NCBI GenBank assembly: GCA_013397695.1
Contig: VYZI01000840.1
Coordinates: 50,531-114,530 of the forward strand
Source: Centropus unirufus
Lineage: Eukaryota; Chordata; Aves; Cuculiformes; Centropidae
Direction of reading: 5' to 3'
Length of the DNA stretch: 64,000 bases
Made by a program: the position numbers and the translations under genes. Each line of letters starts with the position of its first letter. Within the stretch, counting starts at the first letter, position 1. The notes under the pieces are model-generated. The model did no database searches and was not told where the DNA came from. It worked only from the letters and a program-made list of their open reading frames with translations. Shown one piece after another: positions 56,201 through 62,031 of this stretch.

Positions 56201-58194
56201 CACCCAGGTGCCAAGCACAAGCTGATGCTGGAGGGTCACAGCACCCAGCTGAGGCGAGGTCGGGGCAAGCTCCTCTCCCGGGCAGGACACAAATCCAAGC
56301 GGATCGGCAACAAGGGCAGCATCAACATCCAGAACAAGGCTTTTCACTGCCAAGTGTGTGAGATCTACGTGAACTCAGAGACGCAGCTCAAACAGGTGAT
56401 GATGCCGGGCTTGGAACGTGCCTTTCCGCTGGGGACATGGGGGTGGGTCGCTGGGGCTCAGGGCTGGGGACAGGATGGCAGGGGACTTAAACCACATAGT
56501 GCTGTGGGGCTGCCCTTGCTGTGGGTGATCTGAGCATGAGCCAGAAGTGGCCCAGGTGGCCAAGAAGGCCAGTAGCATCCTGGCTTGGGTCAGCCGTGGT
56601 GTGGCCAACGGGAGTAGGGAAGGGATTTTTCCCTTGTACTCAGTGCTGGGGTGGCTGCACCTTGAATCATGGGCTCAGTTTTGGGCCCCTCACTCCAAGA
56701 AGGACCTTGAGGGGCTGGAGCTGGGGAAGGGGCTGGAGTGCAGGGGTTCTGGGAGCAGCTGAGGGACCTGGGGCTGATCAGCCTGGAGAAAAGGGGAGGA
56801 AACCTCATTACTCCTCACAGCTCCTGGAAAGGAGGTTGTGGTGAGGTGAGAGTTGATCTCTTCTCCCATGTGATAGGACAAGAGGCAATGGCCTCAAGTG
56901 GTGCCAGAGCAGGTTTAGATTGGATGTTAGAAATAATTGTTTACTGACAGAGTGGTGAAGCCTTTGCACGGGCTGCCATGGGCAGCTGGGGAGTCTCCAT
57001 CACTGAAGACGTTCAAAAATCTGGTAGCCGTGGCACTTCAGGACATGGTTCAGTCAGCACCGTGGGGTTGGGAGGACGATTGGACTGGATAAGCTTAGAG
57101 GTCTTTTCCAACCTCAGTGATTCCAAGGACTGGCTGTTTTCTCTCACAGCACATGAGCAGCCGGAGGCACAAAGACCGGCTGGCGGGGAAGCCACCCAAG
57201 CCCAAGTACAGCCCCTACAACAAGCTGCAGAAGAACGCTGCCCTCGCAGTGAGTATTCTCAAGGTATCTGTCTCCCTGCCAATTACCCACCTGGTTTGCC
57301 CTCTGAAACATCATTTGCCACGTTAGCCATCTCCTGCAGGGAGAGGAGGGCTGCTTTCCTTCAAGCCTTGCTTCCCCCGATCACATCTAAGCGGCTCCCC
57401 TTGGGGAGGGTGGGGTGTAAAGGCGTTTTGAGCCTTTATTAGTGGGAAGAAAGGCACGGGAATAACTTGGGAGTCCTCTGGCAGCAGCATTCATGATTGT
57501 AGCACTTGCGGTTCTTCCTCCTGGTTGTCATTTCTGAACAAGAGAGCGGTGGTGGTTGGGTGCTTGGGGCTGACATGGCCCAGGGAAACCAAATTGAAGC
57601 ATTTTGTTTGCAGAGACACAAGTGTCCCTGCCTGGTTTAGCAGAATTTGGCAGCAAGGGTCATCACCAGAGGAAAGCTCTGATGCAGGGAACAGCCCAGC
57701 CAACACCAGGGCTGGCGTCACGGTGCTGAGAACCTCCCCAGGGAGGTCACCACGACTGGGGCATCCCTGCCTGCTCGGAGCCAGGGGTGGCCAAGCTGCG
57801 GGATGGGGGCTGTGGAGAGAGCGGTGCTGGGTCAGGGCTGGGAGCTGAATTCAATCCAGAGACGTGCTGAGAGCTGAGATGAGGGCAAACGTGGGCAGGG
57901 GCTGGTATGGGGAGCTGAGCTGCGGGCTCTCTGGCAGCCCGGTACCTCACGGCATCTCCTCCTCTCTCCCCGCAGTCCAAGCTGGCTTTGCAGAAGCATC
58001 TCACCAAAACCCTGGCGACCCGCTTCCTGCCGAGCCCGCTGACCGCGGCCGCCGTCTGCGCCATGCCTGGCCCCCTCGCCCTCAGACCAGCTGCTGCCAC
58101 CACCCTTTTCCAAGCTCCAATCCTCGGACCAGCTCTTTTCCGAACGCCCCCAGTTCGCACCACGCCGGGCCCCATCGTCTTCGCACCCTATTAG
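8051..58194 (+). CDS. ZNF385C: ZNF385C, zinc finger protein 385C (whole spliced coding region)
   Basis: Eight coding exons join in frame: 8051-8297, 45397-45539, 50279-50389, 53248-53419, 54133-54456, 56208-56395, 57150-57248 and 57976-58194. The sum is 1503 nt, or 500 residues plus TAG. Every junction has AG/GT and compatible phase. Four matrin/U1-type C2H2 fingers, each C-x2-C-x12-H-x5-H, sit at residues 44-66, 157-179, 314-336 and 380-402. The signature stretches PPLDIKHF, NLFPNFNT-MDPVQKAV and KPKYSPYNKLQ, and the final FAPY, are shared by the ZNF385 family. Family members are nuclear proteins that bind nucleic acid (ZNF385A binds RNA and p53); the function of the C paralogue is little known. 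The LCEVCNIQLNSAAQAQ finger is present here as in ZNF385B, and synteny with NKIRAS2 and the C17orf113 homologue supports paralogue C. The 5' non-coding exon is not identified. Confidence 0.93.
8925..9170 (+). mobile_element. CR1 LINE 3' fragment
   Basis: Shows AGGCTTAGGTTGGACGTTAGGAG, AGGGTGGTGGAGCCCTGGAAC and the end ACTCGGTGATCCTTGTGTGT-CCCTTCCAACTCAGAACATT. Confidence 0.85.
10162..10488 (+). mobile_element. CR1 LINE 3' fragment
   Basis: Contains GAGCTGGGGTTGTTCAGCCTG, a shortened middle (the gene-proximal GTTGCCCAGAGCAG block is deleted) and an end with ACTGGATGGGCTTTGAGGTCC. Confidence 0.88.
12528..12610 (-). mobile_element. CR1 LINE 3' tail, antisense
   Basis: ACCATGGAATGGTTTGGCTTGG, then GGACCTCAAAGCCCATCCAG: the complement of the common CR1 end, truncated after about 80 bases. 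Confidence 0.85.
13997..14372 (-). mobile_element. CR1 LINE 3' fragment, antisense
   Basis: Starts TCATAGAATCGTGGGATGG and keeps the whole order of blocks to CTGGAGCCTTCTCCAGGCTG. A near-complete copy of the common 375-base end. Confidence 0.92.
20075..20648 (+). mobile_element. CR1 LINE 3' fragment, second subfamily
   Basis: Includes GTGAGGCCGTTCCTCAAATC, AGTTTTGGGCCACTCACTCC, AAAGGAGGTTGTGGTGAGGT, AGATTTAGGTTGGATATTGG and the tail TTCCAACCCCAGCCATTCTATG. Confidence 0.92.
22180..22986. repeat. Direct duplication, two units of about 360-450 bases
   Basis: TCTCAGGTGCAGATAATGGAAAAAGGG at 22185 recurs at 22632 as CTCAGGTGCAGATGATGG. GGTCCTGGGCACTTGGA occurs at 22571 and 22929. The second unit is shorter by about 90 bases. 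Confidence 0.85.
23200..23330. other. Assembly gap (131 N) in a CpG island
   Basis: Unsequenced bases within very GC-rich DNA, a common failure of short-read assembly. It probably hides the transcription start region of the candidate alternative promoter. Confidence 0.98.
23351..23360 (+). CDS. ZNF385C: Candidate alternative first coding exon of ZNF385C (Met-Leu-Leu-G)
   Basis: Immediately after the gap in a CpG island, AAA-ATG-CTT-CTA-G is followed by donor GTGGGTG. The single leftover base fits the entry phase of coding exon 2 (45397), so splicing gives M-L-L-G-P-S-G-H-S-S-P. As I recall, paralogue ZNF385A starts Met-Ile-Leu-Gly from an equivalent short exon. The product would be 421 residues and lack zinc finger 1. 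The evidence is phase, donor, CpG context and paralogue resemblance; no transcript can be checked here. Confidence 0.5.
23420..23800. repeat. C-rich tandem repeats (68-base unit twice, then 21-base unit about four times)
   Basis: CAACCCTCCCCAATCCCTCC starts at 23461 and again at 23529 (period 68). GTTGATCCCCATCCCTCCCCA then repeats with a 21-base period near 23714-23785. Strongly strand-asymmetric (pyrimidine on plus). Confidence 0.9.
25117..25165 (+). repeat. Short tandem repeat, 17-base unit, three copies
   Basis: GCACATACATGTGGCAA-type unit repeated three times with slight changes. Confidence 0.8.
26199..26346 (-). mobile_element. CR1 LINE 3' tail, antisense
   Basis: CATGGAATGGTTTGGGTTGG and GGACACCTCTCACTGGATCC, then AACCTAGCCTTGAACCCCTCC. 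Confidence 0.9.
26855..27335 (+). mobile_element. CR1 LINE 3' fragment
   Basis: Near-complete 480-base copy: AAGGACATGGATCTGTTAGA at the start and CCAAACCATTCCATGATTCTAC at the end. Confidence 0.93.
28360..28735 (+). repeat. Direct duplication, two units of about 210 bases
   Basis: AATTGCTAAATACTGATTTT at 28400 recurs as AATTGCTAAATGCTGATTTT at 28614. GAGTTGGGAATTAAAACCCAAG and AGAGCAAGACCTATGTCC are also paired. Confidence 0.85.
30293..30474 (-). mobile_element. CR1 LINE 3' tail, antisense
   Basis: GTAGAATAGTAGAATGGTTTGG and CCTCAAAGCCCATCCAG, ending GGCAACCTGGGCCAGGTCCTC. Confidence 0.9.
32600..32770 (+). promoter_or_regulatory. CpG-rich candidate promoter of C17orf113 homologue with YY1 motif
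   Basis: AAGATGGCGGC at 32711-32721 is a perfect match to the YY1 consensus that marks many vertebrate start sites, usually just downstream of the TSS. It lies in a short CpG-rich stretch 1.9 kb upstream of the exon carrying the C17orf113 start codon, and on the same strand. A 27-base G run follows immediately. Confidence 0.4.
32781..32807 (+). repeat. Homopolymer G run (27 G)
   Basis: Twenty-seven consecutive G bases followed by TGTGTGGGGG. It could form G-quadruplexes and is a place where read length and assembly are unreliable. Confidence 0.9.
32808..34660 (+). other. Probable 5' intron of the C17orf113 homologue
   Basis: Between the YY1/CpG promoter candidate and the acceptor at 34660. 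T-rich runs at 33375-33440. No clear donor could be chosen, so the non-coding first exon is undefined. Confidence 0.35.
34661..34770 (+). other. C17orf113: C17orf113 homologue 5' UTR in the coding exon
   Basis: Begins after a good acceptor (pyrimidine tract CCCTTTCCCTTGTGTCTCTTTCATCTCCAG, 34631-34660). It contains the in-frame TGA at 34750. Its presence implies an upstream non-coding exon, possibly at the CpG/YY1 region near 32.7 kb. Confidence 0.55.
34771..35289 (+). CDS. C17orf113: C17orf113 homologue coding exon 1 (zinc finger)
   Basis: The acceptor TTTCATCTCCAG at 34660 leaves about 110 bases of 5' UTR before ATG. The exon encodes residues 1-173, with a basic start (KKCKRYFNEHWKEEF), the finger at 31-85 and then KVEVNPAKVAVLTTVYWMA. 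The donor is ATGCAG/GTGTGT. Reading through the donor stays open for a further 198 bases but loses similarity to the family. Confidence 0.88.
34771..38569 (+). CDS. C17orf113: C17orf113 homologue, TTF/BED-like zinc finger and hAT-like protein (whole spliced coding region)
   Basis: Two coding exons, 34771-35289 and 37037-38569, join in phase 0 into 683 residues. An in-frame TGA at 34750-34752 fixes the ATG as the first in frame. Residues 31-85 form a TTF/BED-like finger (C45, C48, H79, H85 with GTDNFQRHALLRH). Residues 193-203 (FVGLVVDETVD), 264-268 (SADSA) and 293-297 (HCLSH) resemble the first aspartate motif and the H-C-x-x-H region of hAT transposases. The rest is helical and Leu-rich and ends in a conserved block (AIDGPAINEFDFTLAVEYYES). 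I recognise it as the orthologue of human C17orf113 by N-terminal (MVPPGKKPAGE) and C-terminal similarity from memory. No function is established. The hAT origin is inference; binding of DNA or chromatin is plausible but unproven. Confidence 0.88.
35290..37036 (+). other. C17orf113: C17orf113 homologue intron
   Basis: 1747 bases with GT/AG ends. Contains the 42-base minisatellite; otherwise single-copy. Confidence 0.8.
36596..36745. repeat. Minisatellite, 42-base unit, about 3.3 copies
   Basis: GGTCCTTCCAAAGCCATGG begins at 36624, 36666 and 36708, with CAAGCCCCAGCTGGGTCT between. It lies in the C17orf113 intron. The period is a multiple of three, so all frames stay open, which explains open frames here without coding meaning. 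Confidence 0.9.
37037..38569 (+). CDS. C17orf113: C17orf113 homologue coding exon 2 (hAT-like core, stop)
   Basis: The acceptor CCGGCTCAG is followed by GCAGCGATTGCTGAAG in phase 0. The exon encodes residues 174-683 and ends in TAA at 38567-38569. The motif FVGLVVDETVDI includes D199. D266 and H293-C294/H297 fall in regions where hAT elements carry catalytic or structural residues. A basic patch (GRELLKRGRLRR) lies near residue 455. The single large terminal exon is usual for domesticated transposase genes. Its composition is GC-rich like other exons here. Confidence 0.9.
   Translation, partial: AAIAEVLHNEDRHRIKASPFVGLVVDETVDILEHHNLAMFATTVSPCNGQTSATFLGSFELPTGEASTVAGKVGEVMRSFDIPTMKITWLSADSASLVAEQLSEVGTVLTSLCPLLTEVHCLSHRSSLLLAESIVSIEYLQKYETTVDAVYRLYSSFKGESNGLQELRSVLDLCEIHLGSPNTIHWTSIFPAVEAIDSSWPTLVLLLESEAEQSPVAHGLCEELKKFQFVAFTKILLDVLPIFQKLSHFFQIEDFDLSILKPLVSAMATALQAQKNTSGQNLQEFLNETNEHPQDDREGESRLYYKGIELANCSKVHLKHFEHLKESYLESVRGSLLDRFPSSVLKAISSFSTIFSPKCYPQSLEDIGSYGVSELNFLLQAYSRVVVRERALSDFPLFKRIVFSLSQLSFKDLCIKLVYSSSEMHELFPDFAILAAIALALPLGSVLAEKISRGRELLKRGRLRRANDEGLSDLMKIAIDGPAINEFDFTLAVEYYESMRESSFIVTQVK
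38724..39055 (-). mobile_element. CR1 LINE 3' fragment, antisense, in the C17orf113 3' UTR
   Basis: TGGTAGAATCATTAAGGTTGG and GATCATCAAGTCCACCCGCC, then CTTCCAATTCTTGACAACCC. Same subfamily type as the copy at 7836 by its AAAAGACCTCCAAGATCATC end. Confidence 0.9.
39662..39667 (+). terminator. C17orf113: Poly(A) signal AATAAA, C17orf113 homologue (candidate)
   Basis: AATAAA within GGAATAAATTATAAG in the AT-rich stretch about 1.1 kb after the stop. An ATTAAA variant near 39552 is an alternative. Confidence 0.4.
42650..43135 (+). mobile_element. CR1 LINE 3' fragment
   Basis: Near-complete copy from GGAAGGACATGGAGCTGTTGG to CAAATCATTCCATGACTCTAT. Confidence 0.93.
44028..44312 (+). mobile_element. 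CR1 LINE 3' fragment
   Basis: Truncated at the 5' side; holds GAGGTGAGATCTTGGGAAGA, the GCAGTGGTGGCTGCCCC block and an end at CCAACCCATTCCATGACTCTA. Confidence 0.9.
45150..45345. repeat. Degenerate tandem array (TGCCATGTCC units, 15-21 bases)
   Basis: About nine units starting TGCCATGTCC or TGCTGTGTCC with tails of alternating length, ending about 50 bases before the acceptor of ZNF385C coding exon 2. Confidence 0.85.
45397..45539 (+). CDS. ZNF385C: ZNF385C coding exon 2 (proline-rich linker)
   Basis: The acceptor is CTGCCTGCCCAG at 45396 and the donor is AACACG/GTGAGT. The exon encodes residues 83-130, a proline/leucine-rich linker with the family motif PPLDIKHF followed by NLFPNFNT. No zinc-binding residues occur here. 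It is preceded by a 37-kb intron that contains the nested C17orf113 gene, and directly by an array of ATGTCC-like repeats. Its entry phase also fits the short alternative first exon proposed at 23351-23360. Confidence 0.93.
45540..50278 (+). other. ZNF385C: ZNF385C intron between coding exons 2 and 3
   Basis: 4739 bases with one short CR1 tail at 46918. Nothing else recognised. Confidence 0.7.
46918..46990 (-). mobile_element. CR1 LINE 3' tail, antisense, short
   Basis: CATAAAATCATAGAATGGTTTGGG and GAAGGGACCTTAAAAATCACC, then it loses similarity. Confidence 0.85.
50279..50389 (+). CDS. ZNF385C: ZNF385C coding exon 3 (first half of zinc finger 2)
   Basis: Exactly 37 codons, phase 0 at both ends, starting with the conserved MDPVQKAV segment. 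The acceptor is CCCTCCAG and the donor GCG/GTAAGC. It carries the two cysteines of finger 2 (C157 and C160, within SCNICHLRFNSA); the histidines are in the next exon. Splitting a finger at the FNS position is typical of this family. The exon-internal ATG could serve as a start only if an upstream exon were skipped. Confidence 0.94.
51113..51835 (-). mobile_element. CR1 LINE long 3' fragment, antisense
   Basis: About 720 bases in the intron between coding exons 3 and 4 of ZNF385C. It begins TTGTAGAAACATAGAATTGTTT and includes GGAGGCCATTTCCTCTCATCCC, AACCTCCTTTCTGGAAGCTGC and CTTCTTGGCCACCTGGGCCAC. Confidence 0.92.
51836..53247 (+). other. ZNF385C: Distal part of ZNF385C intron between coding exons 3 and 4
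   Basis: Follows the long antisense CR1. The last 500 bases (52560-53060) are moderately AT-rich, single-copy and contain homeobox-like TTAAT motifs. No exon is seen. Confidence 0.5.
53248..53419 (+). CDS. ZNF385C: ZNF385C coding exon 4 (second half of zinc finger 2)
   Basis: The acceptor is CCCTCTCCAG and the donor ACGG/GTAGGT. The exon encodes NQAEAHYKGHKHARR, supplying H173 and H179 of finger 2, then the family motif LKAIEAMKNKQK and a low-complexity Ala/Gly/Ser tail up to residue 224. It ends in phase 1, which fits the next exon's start. Confidence 0.93.
54133..54456 (+). CDS. ZNF385C: ZNF385C coding exon 5 (acidic Ser/Ala-rich linker, zinc finger 3)
   Basis: A 324-base exon (acceptor CCCCCAG at 54132, donor ACGG/GTAAGG). 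The first three quarters encode a long low-complexity linker rich in Ser, Ala, Glu and Pro with no recognisable fold. The end encodes KKSKPHLYCPTCKVTVNS, giving C314, C317 and H330 of finger 3; its last histidine, H336, is in the next exon. The linker is the least conserved part of the family in length and composition, so its boundaries rest on the splice signals. Confidence 0.92.
54457..55730 (+). other. ZNF385C: Proximal part of ZNF385C intron between coding exons 5 and 6
   Basis: An AT-rich block at 54590-54790 with TTAATTAA, AGATAAG and CTTAATTAACG motifs, then ordinary DNA up to the 58-base minisatellite. Confidence 0.5.
55731..56067. repeat. Minisatellite, 58-base unit, six copies
   Basis: Units begin CCACATTCCCAGCAAGAGTC at 55731, 55789, 55845, 55903, 55961 and 56019. 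The last four are almost identical. It is intronic, upstream of ZNF385C coding exon 6. Confidence 0.93.
56208..56395 (+). CDS. ZNF385C: ZNF385C coding exon 6 (end of finger 3, start of finger 4)
   Basis: The acceptor is CTGCCACCCAG and the donor AAACAG/GTGATG. It opens with GAKHKLMLEG, supplying H336 of finger 3. A basic linker follows (RRGRGKLLSRAGHKSKR) and then NIQNKAFHCQVCEIYVNSETQ, with C380 and C383 of finger 4. It lies about 140 bases downstream of a six-copy 58-bp minisatellite. Confidence 0.93.
56525..57124 (+). mobile_element. CR1 LINE long 3' fragment next to a splice acceptor
   Basis: Runs from GATCTGAGCATGAGCCAGAAG through GGCCAAGAAGGCCAGTAGCAT and GGAAAGGAGGTTGTGGTGAGG to TCTTTTCCAACCTCAGTGATTCC. 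It fills most of the intron between coding exons 6 and 7 and stops about 25 bases before exon 7. Confidence 0.92.
57150..57248 (+). CDS. ZNF385C: ZNF385C coding exon 7 (second half of zinc finger 4)
   Basis: A 33-codon phase-0 exon (acceptor TTTCTCTCACAG, donor CTCGCA/GTGAGT). It encodes HMSSRRHKDRLAGKPPKPKY and then SPYNKLQKNA, completing finger 4 (H396, H402) and carrying the strongly conserved KPKYSPYNKLQ block seen in paralogues B and D. A plus-strand CR1 insertion ends only about 25 bases before the acceptor. Confidence 0.94.
57976..58194 (+). CDS. ZNF385C: ZNF385C coding exon 8 (C-terminus and stop)
   Basis: The acceptor is TCCCCGCAG and the stop is TAG at 58192-58194. It encodes residues 429-500: SKLALQKHLTKTL, the Ala-rich FLPSPLTAAAV segment, then a Pro/Ala/Leu-rich tail ending in TPGPIVFAPY. 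The end matches the family's FAPY or FSPY terminus. No zinc ligands are present. The tail is probably disordered. Confidence 0.94.
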   Translation, partial: SKLALQKHLTKTLATRFLPSPLTAAAVCAMPGPLALRPAAATTLFQAPILGPALFRTPPVRTTPGPIVFAPY

Positions 58195-60896
58195 AGCCCC
58201 TCGCCTGCTGCTGTGGACCAGGCTGTGCCACAAGGGCTGCTCTTCTGGCTGGTGGGAAACCATACTCATCATAGTCGTCCCCCCTGGCTTCTCCTTTGCT
58301 TCCAGAGAGGTCCTGCAGGAGAAGAAACACCCTGGCAGAGCCCGGCCAGCCCCGCCGTGCGTCCCCTGGCCACACCAGCCCCTCGGAGCCCATCACTGCG
58401 TGGTGCAGCAAGGAGGATGGTGTCCAAGTCACCCAGACCTTCGTGTCTCGTGGCCAGGAGCTGCCTGTTCTTGAGCCACTGGGTTCGTGTGCATCGCCCT
58501 CCCAGTTACCAGGCTGGAAGAAGAGGAGCCGGCTGTTCCCTAAGAGAAGGAGCATCCCTCTGGCCAGGTGGTCCCTGCCAGCCCGGTGGGAAGAGAACTG
58601 CAACGGGGGTGGTTCTCAGCCCAGCTCTTCCTGGAGAAACAACGCTGGAGAAACAGGGTTTCCTGGAGAAAGAACCCCAGCACAAGTGGGAAGTTGGCAG
58701 TTCCCCTTTTGGCCCACGCATGCCCTTACCAGCCAGGGGTTTCTATGCTGCCCACCAGCCCCCTGTGACCCACAACCCTCTACGTCCCACCAGCCAAAGA
58801 GCCCCCGCTGCAGCAGGCACCGGCCCCCCGACCCTATCTTCACTCCAAGAGCAATACCTGAAGCCCAGGGCTGGTACCTCCTCCCTCGAAAAGCACACTG
58901 GCCCCTGCCCTGGCCCCAAGAAGCACACAACTTGGCTGGGTGGCTGGAGACGGGCTCCGCTCCAGCCCAGCGAGGATGGGAGAGGTTCCCCAAGGAGGTG
59001 ACCACCATGCTCGCCGCCAGCTGTTTGCCTCTGTCCCACCCGCGGGGGACAGCCCTGCCCCTACCTCCCGGGAGATGCTGTGAGGCTGAGTGAATGTCCC
59101 TAAAGCACTTTTGGTTCTCCAGTGACAGGCAACGCTGCTGCTCACCCGCCAGCAGCCGCCGTGCCCAGCCGTCCAACCCCATCCCCATTAGGAGCTTCCA
59201 GGGAGTTGCCCATGACTCCCAAAAACAAAGGTGTCCCCCAGCAGCCTGGACAATCGGGTGTGAAGGAGCAGGCAGCACCCCCAGCCTGTGCCTGGCATTC
59301 TCCCTTTGCTGCTCCCATCGTAGCCTGCGGAAAGCCGGGTTCCAGAGGGATCCCTGAAGCTGTAGCTCTGCTTTTTTCACTGTGCTCGGAAATCCCAGCG
59401 CTGACTCGGTCCGAAAACTTGTAACCACGGTGCTCGGGAGAGGATTCCCAGCCCACTGCTGTAAATAGGAACAAGCAGGAAAGTTGCATCCCGGATGGAC
59501 CTTACACTGGAGTGACACCCACCCCGATCTATGCAATCCAAGGGGAGCAGCTCGCCCGCCGCGTTTGCTGTGTCTGTGTTTTACTTTGGTGCTCGCGCTG
59601 CGCACAGCCCGGAGCGGTGGGCAGAGCAGGAGAAACCAACTCAAAGCTCTGTGCAGGTGATTCCCTTCCCATCCCCTGGCTCAGAGGTGTCAGCTGGGAC
59701 CCACGTTCACTCGCAGCCCTCGGGAAGAGGCGGCTGGGTTTGTGCACCTGGGAATCCACACGCACAAGCGCACATATCCCACAGCTTGGCCAGATGAGAA
59801 GAGCCTGGATTGCAGGATTTTTGCCCGCTGTGCTCCACCGGTGCTGAGGACACGGGCCTGGCAAGGGGAGGTGGATGGGAACCAGCCAACAGGTAACTCG
59901 TGCTGCTGAAATGCTTCTGCTTCCCAGAGCGCTGGGTGAGGGCAGGAAACCTGCACAGAGGGAATGGGGGTGGCATGGAGCCGTCCGCCTGCATCCGGAG
60001 AGCGCATTTCTCCCCCCATGGGGCAGCACTGACTTGCGGTGCCACTGCTCCTGCCACAGAGGACAGGAGTGTGAGGGAGCCCCTGGGTACGGATTCATCT
60101 GTTCAGGGCATCTCGCCACCAGGAGATGGGCACCAGGAGGTTGAGCTTGGCTGTGGGTAAAGACAACTGAAAAGTCTTACGGTGGTGGGAGAGTTGGCTT
60201 GGAGAGCAGCGGAGGGAGGGAAGGCTCGCAGCAGCAGTGGCTTTGACAGGACAGGGAGATGGCCCCACTGCCCAGGGACACACAGCCCCGACCCTGTGTC
60301 CTGGCATTGGCTGAGGCCGGCGGGCGGCAGAAGGGACGCGGCTCTGACCACCCCAGGGCCCAGCAGCCGGCGCTCAGCCTGGCTCCAGCCCTTCTCATCC
60401 CACTGTCCTCGTCCCCAGGCCACCTGGGCAGCCTCTCCCGCCCTGGCCACGGGAGGGAAGGGCAGCACATCCACCCCCTCAGGAGCTCAGGGCTGTGGCC
60501 ATGCTCCAGCCTGCAGGAGCCACTGCCACTGGTGGGGCCTCCCCTTGCGTTTTGTTCTGAAAAGCTTGTGCTGGAGCCAGCAGGGGCTGCTCCACGGGGT
60601 CCTCAACACTCCTACACTTGGCACTTTAACCCTGTGAAAGCCATTCCTTCGAATAACAATAATACTGCAGCGAGCTGCATTAAGAAACACCCCCCTCTAT
60701 CGCATCCCTGCCTCTGGAATCCCTCCCTGCTCCTGTGCTATCCAAAGCATTTACTGCCTTTGACTTAGCATTCGCTGTAGTAGGTGGTAGGGCAATAGTC
60801 CATAGCGCTCAATAACGTGTGCCCCTCTGTACATAACCTTGGAGTGATGTGAAGAGTTTGATTCAAAAAACAACCTTTCTCCCCCAAAAACAATGG

Positions 60897-60902
60897 AATA
60901 AA
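60897..60902 (+). terminator. ZNF385C: Poly(A) signal AATAAA, ZNF385C (proximal)
   Basis: AATAAA in the AT-rich end of the 3' UTR, followed about 50 bases later by TGTATATTTTTTTT, a suitable U-rich downstream element. Confidence 0.55.
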
Positions 60903-61025
60903 CAGACTCTAGGGACTTGGCCAGTACCCCTCCTGTAATGTTCATTGTATATTTTTTTTGATGTACTATAACTGTTGGGGAAAAAAAAAAAAAAGGAAAA
61001 TATTTTGATAATCGAATCTCATCGC

Positions 61026-61031
61026 TTTATT
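61026..61031 (-). terminator. NKIRAS2: Poly(A) signal AATAAA (read on minus), NKIRAS2
   Basis: TTTATT on the plus strand is AATAAA on the minus strand. About 25 to 45 bases beyond it the minus strand has a long T-rich tract (complement of the A-run near 60980), as expected of a downstream element. This would give NKIRAS2 a 3' UTR of about 1 kb. Confidence 0.5.
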
Positions 61032-61044
61032 GTGTTACTCAGTA

Positions 61045-61050
61045 AATAAA
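61045..61050 (+). terminator. ZNF385C: Poly(A) signal AATAAA, ZNF385C (distal)
   Basis: AATAAA within CAGTAAATAAAAGG, with a pyrimidine-rich stretch (TTCATCATTTCTCTTT) downstream. It lies 14 bases from the opposite-strand signal assigned to NKIRAS2. Confidence 0.6.
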
Positions 61051-61260
61051 AGGAACAAGTATGAACAAATCAGGGCTGCTTCATCATTTCTCTTTATCTT
61101 AGATCCAGAGTAGCTGAAGGAAACACGTGTTGCTGAGCAGGACAAGGACACCCTTCCCCCGTCAGATTCCGAGAGGAGAGTGAGCACCAAGACAGAGTAC
61201 GGGATGCTTAAATTAAAAAGCTGAGTGCTTGGCTGGGGGGATCCCCAGCAGCGTCCCCAA

Positions 61261-61329
61261 CTTCCGCCTGCAGCTGAGGAATTCCCAGCTCGTCCCTGTC
61301 TTCCACCTGCAGCTGTGGAATTCCCAGCT
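61261..61329. repeat. Short tandem duplication, 39-base period
   Basis: CTTCCGCCTGCAGCTGAGGA at 61261 and CTTCCACCTGCAGCTGTGGA at 61300, each followed by ATTCCCAGCT. Confidence 0.8.
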
Positions 61330-62031
61330 CACTGCCCCAGCCCCGAGGGCCCGGGTGTGCAGGCTGAGTGTGGTCCCAGCCTCTCCAAGGTCAGGAGGGA
61401 GGCTGCACTCAGGAAGAGGTGAGCTGCAGCGTGGTGGACGCACTCAATAGCAGCATCTTGCCCTGCTCTGCACATTCCCTGGGGCAGGACGAGGGAATAT
61501 TTCTGCGTCTGAAGGACCCACGGGCACTGCCAGGTAAGAGGTGATCTGCCAGGGGAAAGGGCAGTGCCAGAGCCGGCTGGGGTGGGACAAGGGAGCTGCT
61601 CTGACACCACATGGGCTCTGTGCACGTGGTACCAGTAAATACAAACCAGCGCAGAGAGGGAATTGTTTGCGCCGTGCTCAGCCGTGGAGCTGATCCCCAT
61701 CTGCTGGCCAGCCCCGCGCTGTGCTGTGCCTCCTCTCTGCAGCGTGCGGCCCTCGGGCCTGCCAGCCTGCATTCCAAGAGCACTGGGAGAATCCCGGCTT
61801 CCCTGTTAGCACCTCCAGCATCCACAGGGGCTCGGGAGCGAGGAGAGCAGGCCCTGACTGCAGGGAGAAGGCTCACCTCTCGTCCTCGGGGACCAGCCCC
61901 AGCCCTGGGATGCCGGTCCGTGCTTCCTGCAGGCTCCGTGAACACCAAACAGGCTCGGCAGGAGGTACGTGCAAGGGAAGCGGGGAGGTGAGGGAGAGGA
62001 GGCGACAATGGATGGGAAGGGAATGTGAGGC

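Larger units (their letters stand above)
58195..61070 (+). other. ZNF385C: ZNF385C 3' UTR
   Basis: About 2.9 kb from the TAG stop to the last plausible poly(A) site. It is GC-rich at first, with chance open frames on both strands, and becomes AT-rich in the last 300 bases. No CR1 copy is visible in it. The end is inferred from poly(A) signals at 60897 and 61045, so the exact cleavage site is uncertain. Confidence 0.7.
61010..62031 (-). other. NKIRAS2: NKIRAS2 3' UTR (inferred)
   Basis: The stretch between the NKIRAS2 stop and the first minus-strand AATAAA. It contains a 39-base duplication at 61261-61329. It has no coding features of its own. The 3' limit is inferred. Confidence 0.45.

Noticed and set aside
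55384..56220. 278-codon minus-strand open frame with repeated IQTLAGNVASHS-like segments
   Set aside because: It is the translation of the 58-base minisatellite. Because 58 is not a multiple of three, several frames show the same pseudo-repeat.
58616..59644. 342-codon open frame on the minus strand, with 262- and 265-codon frames on plus
   Set aside because: They lie in the GC-rich ZNF385C 3' UTR, overlap each other in several frames, show no family resemblance and have no splice or start context.
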